A stretch of DNA of 64,000 bases from Adiantum capillus-veneris (taxonomy: Eukaryota > Streptophyta > Polypodiopsida > Polypodiales > Pteridaceae), in the NCBI GenBank assembly GCA_014529385.2, contig CM043944.1:81460384-81524383 (forward strand). Direction: 5' to 3'. The position numbers and the translations under genes are program-made. The notes beneath the pieces were generated by a model. That model searched no databases, had not been told where the DNA came from, and saw nothing but the letters and a program-made list of their open reading frames with translations. This document shows, piece after piece, positions 11,040 through 23,099 of this stretch (position 1 is its first letter; the number at the start of each line of letters is the position of its first letter).

Positions 11040-12620
11040 TAGCAATGCCATGCCATGCACTGGTAAAGCGGATTTCTTTGTTGCAAGCTGGAGCATTTAG
11101 TCACATTTGAGGAACCTGAATTTCGCATGGTAAGTTGAGGGAATTCACATGTTGATATGGTCCTTGGTCAACCATGGATGGACCTCCATCAATGCTACAA
11201 TGCTATTGTTACCTGCTCCAAATTCGCAAGATGAGTGAAGGATCATGTGGCTCCATTAATGCCCGTGTCCCACCATTGAAAGTGAAGCGCTAGCTTCCAT
11301 TTCTGGACATAGTCAATTTGAGATGGGGAAGCCTAACGTCCTACGGGAAATGTCCAATGGATATTATGCTTCCTCATCCACAAATCCTGGAGATTTGCCT
11401 AATTTCAGGATGGACAACTTGGTACCGGATTCCTTAGCTCCACTGGTAGCTAGGGCTAGTCCAAGGTAAATAAGTAAGTGATGGTGATGAGCCTCGATGG
11501 GCTGAAGGCCAGTCAAGACAGGAAAACAACTCAACAGGGTGGCTCACTACAAAGAAGCCTTTGGAGGCACAAGGACATTATGAAGGCCAAGCAAAGTTGT
11601 GGCTACCAATACCACACCTTAGTGTACAAGTTGCAAGCCAAGATAAACATCTCTACCAAGAGGCATGAACATAGAGGCAAACACAGGTCTTATAAAACGC
11701 GATACCAAACAAGGGAGAATGCCACACAAGGCACAATAATCTGAAACCAAGGCAATTGTGGCTACCTAAGGGCCAAAATTTGCAAGGTAGAGGATCTTGA
11801 GTCGTCCCAAAAGCAAAATAACTCCAAAGGAGGATTTTGAGACTTTGAGTGAACTTCCCGAGCAATCACAAAACCGAGCGATATTAGAGAGAGCACCTTA
11901 AAATTGTAAATAAGAAGAGAGAGATTGTAGCTTTGAAAGAGAACAGTCTAAAACTCTGGGTAGTGTTACATTTATGTGATGGTGAAGAGAGTTGCATCTA
12001 TTTTTTATGTAAAACTGTGAGTAAATTATATTGACAACCACAAAAAATTACATATTCTTGCCATGCTCATGTCGAGCCATGACAACTTAGAGGTCATGGC
12101 TAAAAGGGGAGTCACCCTGCGAACAACACATGGTCCTTATCTATGAGAGACAGTGAAAGGGGTGTCAATTAACTTGGTTCTCACTTTCCAAAGGCCAGGA
12201 TCGCCCCCTTGCTTTTTTGTATTCTCTCTCTTAACAAGCATAAGCGATGATAAGCAACCAAATTTATTCCCTTTTGCAACTTTCATAAAAAATACTAAGA
12301 GAACCAAATTTTTTCCTAGCAATGTATGTAAGATTGAGCGCATACGATACTTGTAAGGTGATGAATTTGCTATTATGGTCGAGAGGCCATTAATTTGGAA
12401 AAGCCACTATTCCAAATTAAAGTAGTAACTAAAACTAAGGTATTCTTTGATTTCCCTGCAATTGCTCAAACTCCATTCCCTTGCTACTTGAGCTCCTCAC
12501 CCTTTCTTCCCTTCTGTACACCAAAGGCTGTGTGTGCGCGCGCGTGTGGTTTTTTGGGGGGGGGGGGATAAAGAGCATACAGTAAGGTTTTGGAGGGCAT
12601 GTCAAATTAGAGGTAGTGCG
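11040..12620. other. Non-coding stretch, nothing recognised
   Basis: Only short, unconvincing ORFs occur here. There is a G-run (12 or more G) at about 12555 next to a short (TG/CG)n tract. I see no gene, RNA or element boundary other than the MITE that begins at 12627. Confidence 0.6.
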
Positions 12621-12626
12621 CACATG

Positions 12627-12889
12627 CACAAGAAGATTTAGAAATTTTCTCATGTAGGAAAACGGAGTCTTTTCCAGTGTTTTTCATACAATGAATAACA
12701 TCATGAGCTTTTGCTCGAGAGGCACCACATACCTAGCTAGGTACGATTGGGGGCAGGGGACCGTCGGCCCGGTCCCCTGCCCCAATCGTACCTAGCTAGG
12801 TATGCAGTGCCTCCCTCACAAAAGCTCATGATGTTGAGGTAAGTCACAATGTGGGAATTATTCTGAGAATTTGTCCAAAACTTCTTGTG
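12627..12889 (+). mobile_element. Hairpin MITE, copy 1 (CACAAGAAG termini, 3-bp TSD)
   Basis: The element starts CACAAGAAGATTTAG and ends with the reverse complement type CTTCTTGTG, flanked by ATG on both sides (3-bp target-site duplication). Inside is a two-tier palindrome: arms with CATCATGAGCTTTTG and its complement, then ACCTAGCTAGGT on each side of a GC-rich core (CGATTGGGGGCAGGGGACCG paired with its complement). The CAC-type ends and 3-bp duplication fit a non-autonomous CACTA-like transposon. It has no coding capacity. Copies 2 and 3 lie at 29399 and 29838. Confidence 0.8.
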
Positions 12890-13556
12890 ATGGGGAGCAG
12901 GCACATCATCACGTCCCTATCCAGGTAGGGAACGTTGGGATCGAGCGACTTCTGGGGGGCTGAGAGAAGTTGATTGTTTGGAACGTCTCCATTCCAAATG
13001 GGCGAGAGTTTACAAGACTGGCTTCAAAGCGTCTGCACAAGCTCTGCCAACACCTCGTCTTCCAAATGGCGGGAGTTTACAAGGCTGGCTGCAAAGAGTC
13101 TGCATAGGCTCTGCCAACACCTCCTGCAAAAGCTGTTCTGTGTGTCAGGTTTTTTGCTCCGAACGTAGGCATGTCTGTCGTCATTCCAACAACATCATGA
13201 TCGATTCGATCCAAACGCACGCATGTGCGCACCGCAAGAGAGTGGGAGATGAGTGATTGGAATGGTTTTTAGAAGAACATGGATGTAGTGCGAACATGCG
13301 TGATGGTGTTGGTGTAGGCTATTGGAGCTTCAGGTTTAGGGGGAGCATTCCAGTGGCGTGGCGGGCCACCCTGCACTTTTGTTCACTTCTCTGTTTTTAC
13401 TACGTTAGCGTAGAAGCCAAAATCGTATCCCTAGCCTCTCAGTAACCCACATGGCACACTTTCTATCGGTTTTTTTTTGAAGAGAGTAGAAAATTTGCTT
13501 GATCAGAAAAAAAAAAACAATATGGTACCCACAGGTAGGGGGTGGGTAAGCCCCTC

Positions 13557-13668
13557 TACAAGGGTCAAAGAGTAAGGGCCTCTCTCATTCTGAACCTAGG
13601 GTAAACCGCTTTACAAGGGTCAAAGAGTAAGGGCCTCTCTCATTCTGAACCTACGGGCATGATAAAAC
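13557..13668. repeat. 55-bp tandem duplication in LINE 3' region
   Basis: The segment beginning AGGGTCAAAGAGTAAGGGCC occurs at 13561 and 13616, a 55-bp period, and both copies end in TCTGAACCTA. It sits in the presumed 3' untranslated part of the minus-strand LINE. Confidence 0.85.
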
Positions 13669-14353
13669 CTAGGAACAATTCTGAGCCAATGCTGTCACTT
13701 AGGATTTCTCTGGACAACAGAGATTGTTTCATTTTCCATATGGGAATCTACTGATTTGTCACACAGTTGATCGGATGCATTTAACATATCCCTACTGACA
13801 AGACATAGAGGATAGGAATAGGGCTCTAGAAAGACTGAGGCGTTCCTCCAAATCCATATAAACCACAAAATGTATCCTCTCTAGATGTTCCATAGTGGGA
13901 CATCCCTACCCTTGCAATTATCTAGAAGAAGAACTTTGTAGTGCAAGGTTTTGAGGGTTGAATGGGAGAGAATCTTCTGCATGAGAAAAAGGACCTCCTT
14001 TTTGCATTGGCAATTGAACCATAAGTGAGGGCAATCCTCAATGTGTTAGAGACATCTGTTGCATTTTCCATTTCCAATGCCTGCTTTGAGTGCTTTTTTT
14101 TTTTTTTTTGTAGTCCAGACACCTTGATGTACTATGAGCCACATGAGGGTATTGTGTTTGTTAGAAGCTACAGAAGCCCACATGCATTTAAAGCGATATG
14201 TCCACTCCTTGCAGCTCCAATTTACTTTCTAGATCCTGTTCAGCTTTTGCTTGAGAGAGTTTTCCACCATACCCCGAGTCTTGAACTGTGAGTAGATCTG
14301 AGAAGCAATGTAAGAAGTTTTACTAGTGGCCTACAGTACTTTGGCTGGTACCC

Positions 14354-15963
14354 TTATCTTACCCATGCATTGTTTGGTCCTCTGGATATAGTATCAACTT
14401 GTGTAATGTGGAGATCCCTTTGGAGAGATCGATGAGTTCTGAGCTGCCCATTTTCCAAAATATCCTTCCAAGCTCTAATACCTGTCTTGAAACATTTGTG
14501 AGCCTTTCTACAAGCTCCAACTTTGGCTTTATCTGCAAAAAGGCACCAAACCAAAAAGAATCCAGGAGAAAGGAGAAACGATTAGAGAAAAATCCTTAGT
14601 AGGTTTCCAGTTAGATTTGACAGTGTTCCACGCATTCCACATTCTTCTGCAACAAACAAGTTTGGACCCATAGGGAATGAAGGAGATTGGGGAAAGTAGA
14701 ACCTCTTTGAATTGAAAGCTGGTCCATGCTTTATACTTTTGCATCTTGAATTTGTGCACATCCCTTTTCAGAAGAAGTGCCCAATAATCATCTGAGGTAG
14801 CTGATCTATATATCCATTTGGCTGCCATTTTGACTGCCAAAATTCCAGATTTAGAATTCCCAAACCTCCTTTCTCTTTTTGGAGACAACATACATCCCAT
14901 GAGACTTTAGATATCTTTGGATGATGTAATCCTCCTCCCCATAAAAAGGATCTTGCCAGAGAAAAAAATTGATTCGATTGGTATTTAGCTCGGCACCAAA
15001 AATAGGACAAGAAGTATATTAGAGAAGGACGTAAGAAGTGATCAAGCACAAAAGCTCTTGATGCTACTGAACTCTGATGGAATTGCCAAAGTTTTTGAAT
15101 TTTTGTTTGGATTTTTCAATGATCCCATCCCACCTCTGAGCATAGGTAATCTTGAAGCCCATTGGAATTCCCAAAAGCCTGAAGATTTGTCCATCTTTGA
15201 TTTCATTGCAGCCAGCTTCAATGACGATATGTGTACCTGATCTGAAAAGGATTTGAAACCAGTCTTGGAATGGTTGATCATTGATCCACTAGCCATACAG
15301 AAGGTGTCTAGACATTTCCAGAAGTGCTCAACTATTGCTGCATCACTAGACATCAATGAATTTGTATCATCTGCAAACTGTTGCAGCATAGTTCTTTAGG
15401 TGCCTCAGGAATCTTGATTCCCTTCATGAGACCTTTCTCAAGAGCATCCTGCACTATCCATCCCAAGGAGTCATAACATATGGCATATAAGAGAGGGGCT
15501 ATTGGGCATCCCTTCCTGATTGATCTTTTCAAAGAGAATGCATTCAGAGAGATCATTGTTAACAGAAATTCTTGCACAAGTATTTCCAAAAAGAATCGGA
15601 ATGAACTTAATGAAAGGTCCACCAAAACCAATATCATGAAGACATTGAAAGATGAAGTCCCATTCCATCCTATCATATGCCTTGTCAAAGTCTATTTTGA
15701 AAAAAGATGAAGTCCTGCTCACTATTCTGAAGGTAATCAATGGTTTCCCACAAAGTAATTATGGTATCAAGAATGTATCTCCCCTTAATGAATCCTTTTT
15801 TCTCAGGAAGGATAATCTGTTGCATAATAATAGGGCTTAATCTTCTAGCCAAAGACAGAGAGAAGATTTTGTACACAAAAGTTATACATGAGATAGGCCT
15901 CCAATTCCCTAGGTCCTCCCTAGCCCCCCTTTTATGAATGAGCCTAATAATATCAGTGTTCAT
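14354..15963 (-). pseudogene. LINE ORF2 reverse transcriptase remnant
   Basis: Fragments in shifting frames on the minus strand preserve RT order. 15963-15685 has the G-N-W-R-P-I-S block and K-K-G-F-I-K-G-R. 15740-15353 has the F-D-K-A-Y-D-R-M-E-W palm motif and R-K-G-C-P-I-A-P. 15389-15042 has F-A-D-D-T. 15049-14768 has S-F-L-W-G-G-G and G-G-L-G-I-L-N-L-E. A Cys/His tail follows to 14354. The frame changes between these blocks mean that no functional protein is made. Confidence 0.85.
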
Positions 15964-16016
15964 GGAGGTAGAGAGAGCTCCTACCTTAATGGCCTCATTC
16001 CAAATGGATAAGAGAC

Positions 16017-16017
<1 letters not shown>

Positions 16018-16102
<85 letters not shown>
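16018..16102. repeat. (GA)n microsatellite at LINE 5' junction
   Basis: About 85 bp of uninterrupted GA repeat, placed exactly where the 5'-truncated minus-strand LINE begins. Confidence 0.95.
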
Positions 16103-16106
<4 letters not shown>

Positions 16107-18411
16107 TAGTTTCACGCTGCAGTCTGCACCTCTAAAGATTTTTGTCGCTTTCATTGACACTAAATAACGCATGCACCAAAAGCTGTAAGCTCTGAGTGTC
16201 AAATTTCAAGCCTAGCCTTTTTTTTAAAAGACTTTTTACCACACTAATGCATTTTTCTCAAGGGTCTTTCCTATTTTTTAAATGAAGAAAAGGACTTTCA
16301 TTTCCTTACCTAGAGAATCTTTGAAGGTACCACAAAGATTAATATGCCTAGTAGTGGTGCGGGTAAATTGTTTGCGTGATTCCACTTTAACAAAAATGCA
16401 ATCTCATCAATTGTGTAGGGTGATCACCTACAACACAGGACAATGTTTTTGTAAGGTTATGCAACAACTGCAATTTATTTTTCTTTTTCGCACAACTTAT
16501 GTTTGTAAAAATGTATACTTCAAAACAGTTTATCCACTTTATAAATATAAAGAGGTCAAGATGAGCTACCTAGCATAGATCTATTTCTTTGAAAATTCCA
16601 TATTCATGCACCAAATTACTTCTACACATTCGCCCTTGCACCTCCTAGTGCTTGAACAACTCAACCTTTGTCAACGCAGCCTAATGGATGAACTCAAGAG
16701 CTTGAGAGTCCAAACCAAGTATTTGCAAGAACACATAATAAAGGCGCTTACAAGGCACATATGTAAGCCATTTAATCTCTCTTTTAAAAAAATCTTTACA
16801 CGTATATATAGAAAAAAATATGACAATGCGACAGAGTAAGTGACGTCCTTTGAAATAGGTCCTTATGTATTGAGATAGCAACGATCTGTTTTACTACACA
16901 CTACAATCACCTCTCTTACCAAATGCGCAACCATGGTCCTTACCAACTTGACCCTATTTTCAGAACTCTTTTGTTAGTTTTGACTTCCACTTCACTATCT
17001 TGCCCTCTTTGTATTTTGGATGGAAAGCACTTGGCACTCTTTTTGTTGTCTACACCCCTGCATGTATCTATGTGCATCACAAATCCATTGGCTTGCAGTT
17101 GATCTGCATCATGAGACATCAAACTTGTGCTTTGTGCTACAATTCATACAAGTGATGCAAAACTCTATGGCCCAATAATCATGTCATGAATCTTCCAAGT
17201 GTGCATATTATTGGTGTTATAGAACCCCTCCACAATTCCACCAGACTGCAAACGAGATGGAGGATATTTTCGATGGCCCCAAAGCGTGGTGCTACCATCC
17301 CTGACTTAACATTGAGGGATCCTTCATTGATAAATCAGCCACATCTATGAGTTTCACTCAAGTAATGATGCCAAAACATGTCATATTTTATACAGGTTGT
17401 TCTATTCTTTTTATAGTCCAATGTTCGGTATTGGAGATGTTTACTCATGGCCATGATTCCTTGATACTCACAACCGCACTAGTTACAAGCTTTGTGACTT
17501 TAGCAAACCTTGGCTGATGACTATCCTCCTCAAGCACAACATATACATCAACAATTAATGGCCTTTTCTTTCTAACACTTTTCTATCGAATATTTGTACT
17601 ATTTATTTCATGGCTATTGATCCCATCTCTTGCATACTTGAGTATGTAAGGTCCACCAATTTCTTTGCAGCACGAGCAACACAAATGATGGTTCATTCAG
17701 GAATCTCTTAGCCAAGTCTTGAATACAAGGATCGATAGATGCTCACATTTCCTTCAATATGCATTGTACTTTTTACTCTGGAGCACTGCCATTGCCATGT
17801 CTGCACATGTAACCTTATACAAAATCATGCTCTTTGTAACCAACTAAAGCATGCATAGTTGCATGTTTAGTTTGTGACAAGTTTTTTGTAGGAACAAAGC
17901 TATGCAACCATACTCTGGCACAAATATGCCCCCAATGAGGTACACTTACATCCCACCATGCGAGCCATGTCTCTAATGATGCAATCTCTTCTTAAATAGA
18001 ATGCTCTACCTTACAAAATCTTTCTCTTTCTCCTTTGCACACCTCAACAATATCCTTTGTAGAGGCATTCTTCCATTTACGACACAAAATATTGTGCTCA
18101 TCTTGAAGAAATGATCAAGTGTAGAGAATCCCTTCTGAATCCATCCTGCCTTGAACTTTGTACATGTTCTCTCTCTATTTTACCATGTCAGATTTCATCA
18201 GCAATGGTTAAAAGTTCACACACAAAGGGTCATAAATATGTGTAGAAATGGTCAGCCAATCTCTCACATGATGCACATGATCAAAATGCAGCCACATAAG
18301 GCCAATCTTCCATATCTTATTTACCAAATCCACTTCTAGAACCTTCTACATATATCTTCAACATATCCATGGGCTACTCTTTACATTTCAATTATCCTAG
18401 GAAAAGGACAC
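16103..18411. other. AT-rich stretch without recognised genes
   Basis: Only short ORFs interrupted by stops on both strands. Parts of 17100-18350 read on the minus strand look like decayed coding sequence, but no family could be named. Confidence 0.5.
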
Positions 18412-20314
18412 TGTTGCTAAATTGGCTTTATTTGACAGGAAAATAATTCTAAATAAATTATTAGATTTATAAGTAAGAGAATTTTTTCCCATGGGAGACA
18501 TCCGAGTACAGAGTATTTCTAGTGCGTCATTCAGAGTAATGATGGGAGAACTGTGAAAGGGAATATCTGTAAGGCCACCAAGAATGGGTACTTCTGATGC
18601 GTCACATTGTATGGGTGACAAGGAGCATCGGAAAGAAGTATGTGACACATCTCTGATGCGTCATAGGATGGGTGACAAAGAGGAGATTGTACTGTAAGTT
18701 CGGTAGGAAGTGACTAGGTGATGGTATTCCTAATGCGTCACAAGGTGGGTGACAGGTGCATCGGAAAGGGAATATCCATAATCAGGAGGAAATTCCGAAC
18801 TGTGTTAGAATTGTGCACAAGGAAAATCAAGCACTTGAATGAAGATGGATTCAGAGGAAACTTTGAGGAAAACAGACGCTTTCTAAGGAAGCGCAATTGC
18901 TTTTTGAGAAAGCAGATGCTTTTCCATGAGGAAGTCTATGTCTGCATTGCAGCTATGCATGTGATTGCATCCAGGGACGCCTGGGAAGTGTTGTGAAAGC
19001 ATTGATTTTAATTTATAATGTTTTATTGAGTTTTTGGATAGATTCAGACCATTTTTAAGGTGACCGACTGCCCACTTAATAAGTGGGCTGCCTATGATTA
19101 AATATAGATGTATAAACCAGCCATCGATTTTTCTCTCTCTCTTTTTTTGGCAGAATAGCGCACAAAAAAAAGGCCGCGATATCTACGCGAGCAGCTTGCA
19201 CTCAGCTATTCGTGCCGTGGCCAGGAGCTATAAAAAGCATCACATGCCCTCACTCAGAGGAGGAGATCAGTTCTTGCAAGACGAAGATGCTGCAGATTTC
19301 ATCCGCAAAGAAGAAGTTGTCGGTGATGCCCATGGCTGCTCCAAGTGTACGAAATATCGCCAAGACCTAGTGCACCAGTTCCCTTGCGAAGAAGTGCCTT
19401 CGGAGCGTGTTTCCATCGTGACAAGTTGCTGTTTTTCTCTGTTTTCAGTCCATAAATGTCATAGACGTGGCTGATTTACGAGAAAGAACCTGAGAACACA
19501 CCTCTTCTGTGTGTAGGATTGGAAGAGAGGATTTTCTATGTAGAGATCTCTTCCCGGGAATTGCTTTTTGAGAACCGAGTTGCATTTCGAGCATCGAGAC
19601 TTTGAAGGTAACGATTATCATGTTATGATCTCTAAGTATTTGTTTGCATGTGTACTTCCTCTTAGTGAGGAAGTAGGAGCAGAGGAAGGCATGAGCCTCC
19701 GCAAGAGAAAGCGATCTGAGGAACTAGAGCCAAATCAGCCCAAGGGTTTTGTACCCAAGTTTGGGAAGCAGATCCACGGATCGAAGAGAGGTAGACTCTC
19801 GAGATGTGATATGGAAGTTGAAATTCCCAAGGGAAGGACTTCGTGTCCAGGAAAGCAGAGTTATTCTGCAGGAAGAGAACTCTGGAAACAGAGTCGGAAA
19901 AGAGTTGCATGGATGCCATGCCCTGAGTCTGGAAGGTGATATCCAGAGGCGAGAACCTTGATTCTCGAGGATTTGGAATAAGGAACGGAAGTTCCCTGGA
20001 ATAGGGTTTTGCCCTAGGAATAGGAAGCCTAGGCTTCCGAGAACCATCAAGTCTTATTCTAGAACGAACGTGGTAATACGTTTGGTTCAAGTGCTTGTAT
20101 AGACTTCTCCTTAGTAATAAAGATACTATTACGGGGGGGGGGGGGGGGGACCAGCCCATCTTCTGGTCCCCAGTACTTTGTCGATCTTCTCACTCTATCT
20201 CTTTCTCTCTCTCCCTCTATCTATTTGTCTCGATATCCTCTGGCTTCAATATTAAGTGATAAATTCTATTTATCCGAGTCTATTCTATATTGCTATGCGC
20301 TCCCATTTGTGACA
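18412..20314 (+). repeat. Element A 5' LTR (1903 bp)
   Basis: TG...CA long terminal repeat. The U3 part has four TGCGTCA boxes (see separate entry). A TATA-like stretch (ATTAAATATAGATGTATAAA) lies near 19096. A G-run precedes CCAGCCCATC near 20134, and a CT-rich end follows. ORFs inside it (for example 18718-18996) recur in the other LTR because the LTRs are copies; I do not regard them as genes. Confidence 0.9.
18523..18740 (+). promoter_or_regulatory. Four TGCGTCA boxes in LTR U3 (bZIP-type sites)
   Basis: TGCGTCA occurs at 18523, 18598, 18657 and 18734, most followed by a GGGTGAC block, so the U3 contains degenerate repeats of about 60-77 bp. The reverse complement TGACGCA contains the TGACG core bound by plant TGA/bZIP factors. 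The 3' LTR keeps the same layout at 23210, 23284, 23347 (changed to TACGTCA) and 23435. A role as a stress-responsive LTR enhancer is inference. Confidence 0.5.
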
Positions 20315-20315
20315 G

Positions 20316-20327
20316 TGGTATGAGAGC
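20316..20327 (+). other. Primer-binding site of element A (tRNA-iMet type)
   Basis: TGGTATGAGAGC starts two bases after the 5' LTR and differs by one base from TGGTATCAGAGC, the complement of the initiator tRNA-Met 3' end. Confidence 0.8.
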
Positions 20328-20519
20328 CTGGTCTCCCCTCTTTCTCTGTAAAGGAGGATGACTCTGGGAAGATACAGGAAGAAGCCATGAGAAGCCAAGA
20401 GAGAAGTAAGCAGGCGGAACACTAAGTCCTGTAGGAAAAAGCTCGTAGAGTTGGTAAAATTTTTCTCTCTGCAAGAAGTCGACACAAGACTTGGGATTCT
20501 CTAAGAAGGTGACAATAGC

Positions 20520-21130
20520 ATGATGCTCAAGAACCTAGAGAATGCATGGAGCGGAATGCTCAAGATACTTCAGAACCGAAAAAATATCCATGAATTTCAA
20601 TTCAGAACCATAGCCAAGAAAACTCTTCTTTTCGGGAAGGATATGAAGGTCTTTAGACCTCAGAACACTTCGATCAAGTTTGATACTTTTGACGGAAGGG
20701 AAGATGTCCCAAAAGCTACCCCTTTCATTTGATAGTTTGAAGTTGCCTTTGCAAACGGCAATTTCTGAGAAGCGTCAAAGATGAGGCATGTGACCAAACA
20801 CCTCAAGGGGATTGCAAGTACTTGGTGGTATACCAAAGCTCTGCAAGGAACTTACAACAAGACTTGGATTCAATTCAAGGCTAAATTTTTCGACAATTTT
20901 TTTTCTCTACGCTTTGAGGAAGGATCCAAGAAGATTGGGATCGGTTTGCCCAATAGGAACACGAGCGAGTCAAAGCAAGTAGTGGTTCACTCTTGCCAAG
21001 GTAGCTCCACTCTTGATCCTCTCTGAGGAAAGAAGGATGAAGAAATTCAACGAAGGACTTTTGCCCGAATTTTGTAGACGCATCTGCAAAATACTTTGCA
21101 GTAGATAGTGGAGTCAACAATGAAAGCTGA
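20520..21130 (+). pseudogene. gag-like remnant of element A
   Basis: Broken reading frames carry retrotransposon gag features: F-D-G-R-E-D near 20690, followed by stops, then H-L-K-G-I-A-S-T-W-W near 20800 and the K-T-W-I-Q-F-K-A-K-F segment near 20862. A last piece (K-F-N-E-G-L-L-P-E-F) follows near 21040 in another frame. Gag forms the particle that packages element RNA. At least three stops or frame changes interrupt it. From 21130 to 23087 only short ORFs are present, and I recognise no pol domain. Confidence 0.65.
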
Positions 21131-23087
21131 AAGTGTACACCTTAGTGTACATAGAATCTAATCCCCACACTGGGACGGAAACCATTGAACACAGAAACAA
21201 TAAATTTTTGTTATTTCTCCTCGAAGGATACATTGCTATCCAAAGAAAGTTTGGAGTAAGGGAATTCAATCTAACTCCTGAGTTCTTGAATAGAAGACCC
21301 TCAAACTTTAAGTGAGAGGGCAGGTCTTTGATCAAAGTTAAATTTTTGAGGAATTCATAAACTGCGTATTGCTTTTATGCACGAGATATGCATGTACCTA
21401 ACCAGAACAATCACTCTCGAGTGTTTATGAGAGTAAAATGAGTTGAAACATTGCTTTATGCGATGGATTGGTTTGCTCAACCATCCGGAAGGTCAAGTAT
21501 TGATCTCGTATCCGGTAGTTCACCAACAAATTACCTGCTATGGCGGGTAGGACGACAGAAAGGAAGAACCATTCCGAGATTTCAACCAAGCAAAGCTTTC
21601 ACTAAGCTTGAGTACCTTATGAACCAACACCCCCTACCCGATCAGGGAAGACATGGTAGTGCTTTTCGCGCAAGTGAATGAACACTCTCTTTATGAGGGA
21701 AGGAACAAGTGACGACGACGGCCTGTGCTTGAGGACTCCAAGGATTGAAATCCTAGTTTAATTGATGATTGGGTTTTTCTCTAAGATCGAGCCAAGGGAT
21801 CATCAGGTGAGCGTCTTTGCTCTAAGGATCTTATGAAGGGAAGGTAATTTCCTAGGTTCACCAAAACTCTAACACAGCTTAAGCATTATGTACACCTTTG
21901 AGTACATGGATAACACACGAAGATGCAGACCTATGCCAAGGTGGATCATCTACCAGTAAATTTTTTTTTCTGTTGAACGGAATAAGATGAACCAACTTCC
22001 TTTTCAGGAACTGGACGGGAGTTTGGTATACTCTCTTGAGCGCCTTTTTGCGCGCAAGGATATTCCGATACAAGAATCTCTATTTCAGATGTGCTCCGTA
22101 GAAGAAATTTGAGTTTTTCTATGGAGAAGAGGTTTTCTGATGGTCGTTGATCATTGAGTACGCTATGTGATTTTACCATAACAGTAGCAACTTTTGGTTG
22201 CGGTATATATTTCTCCATGAGCAGGTCAAGTAGCATTTACACGCTGCTAAAATAAATTCGAACATAAGAGTAAAACTAGCAAACCATTTTAAAATGGTAA
22301 GAATTACCTTAACCACATATGGGAGAACATCATTGAGATCTGCGGTGGGTTTTCCCTTAAGTGGGCCGAGTTAAAACTTATGTTCACAGAATAATATGGC
22401 TAGATTTTTTATCTGCCTAAGATTTTGCGAGAAGTCCTAGATGCTTGCTAAGTAAAATTTTCTTGATGATTTTCGCAAGAAATAGACGCAAGCAGGTGTA
22501 AGAAAAACACTGCAGGTGGTAACAACCTGCTGGAGGAAAAAAGCGGAAAGACGTGTGGTGATGTACAAGGGATCTTCAGGTCAGAACAATTGGGCTAGCC
22601 AAAGCAAAGGCCCGGAATAAGAACTTACTTTGGTAAGATGGCACACTTTGCCTGCCACAGGAAGATTCACATGAGCTTAATGCTCTCGACATGCCCTATG
22701 CGGGAGAACACAAGAGGTTTAATATCCTCAGGACTAATAGCGCAAGGTTATGTGCAAGGACAGAGACCTAGATTGATTTCTAGGAGGATTATTCTTCTCA
22801 ATATTGAGAAGGTGGAATTGAGTTAATAGATACTCGGAAAGACGTGAATGATGAGTTCTTACATGGCTCGTTACTTTGATGATTAGTGAAGGATATCCTT
22901 GAGGTACTAGAGGAAGGACATGAACCGGTAAGGTAAGTATTGAATTATTGAATTTTTGTTTAATTTAATTTTTAAGTTCTCTTTTGAGAAAGGACTAGCT
23001 CAACTCACCATTGAGCAAGATTTGGAATCTTTTTGGTTTCTCCCCGGCAGTTTAGTTGGATCTCTACAGTTGAGGAAAACTGTTTAT

Positions 23088-23099
23088 AAGTGAGAGGGA
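23088..23099 (+). other. Polypurine tract of element A
   Basis: AAGTGAGAGGGA lies immediately before the TG of the 3' LTR. This is the position where plus-strand DNA synthesis is primed. Confidence 0.75.

Larger units (their letters stand above)
13470..16016 (-). mobile_element. 5'-truncated LINE, minus strand
   Basis: Reverse-transcriptase and C-terminal ORF2 sequence runs on the minus strand from about 16016 down to about 14350, followed by a 3' region to a T-run at about 13469-13477 (a poly(A) tail on the element's own strand). The 5' end coincides with the (GA)n microsatellite at 16018. It differs in sequence from the LINE at the left edge, so it represents another family. Confidence 0.75.

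Noticed and set aside
15981-16202. Leu-Ser repeat ORF
   Set aside because: Translation of the (GA)n tract.
18718-18996. 92-codon ORF repeated at 23434-23697
   Set aside because: Both copies lie inside the two LTRs of element A, so the duplication comes from the LTRs, not from selection on a protein; no known domain.
19662-20159. Long minus-strand ORFs repeated at 24270-24791
   Set aside because: Also mirror-strand reading of the two LTRs.
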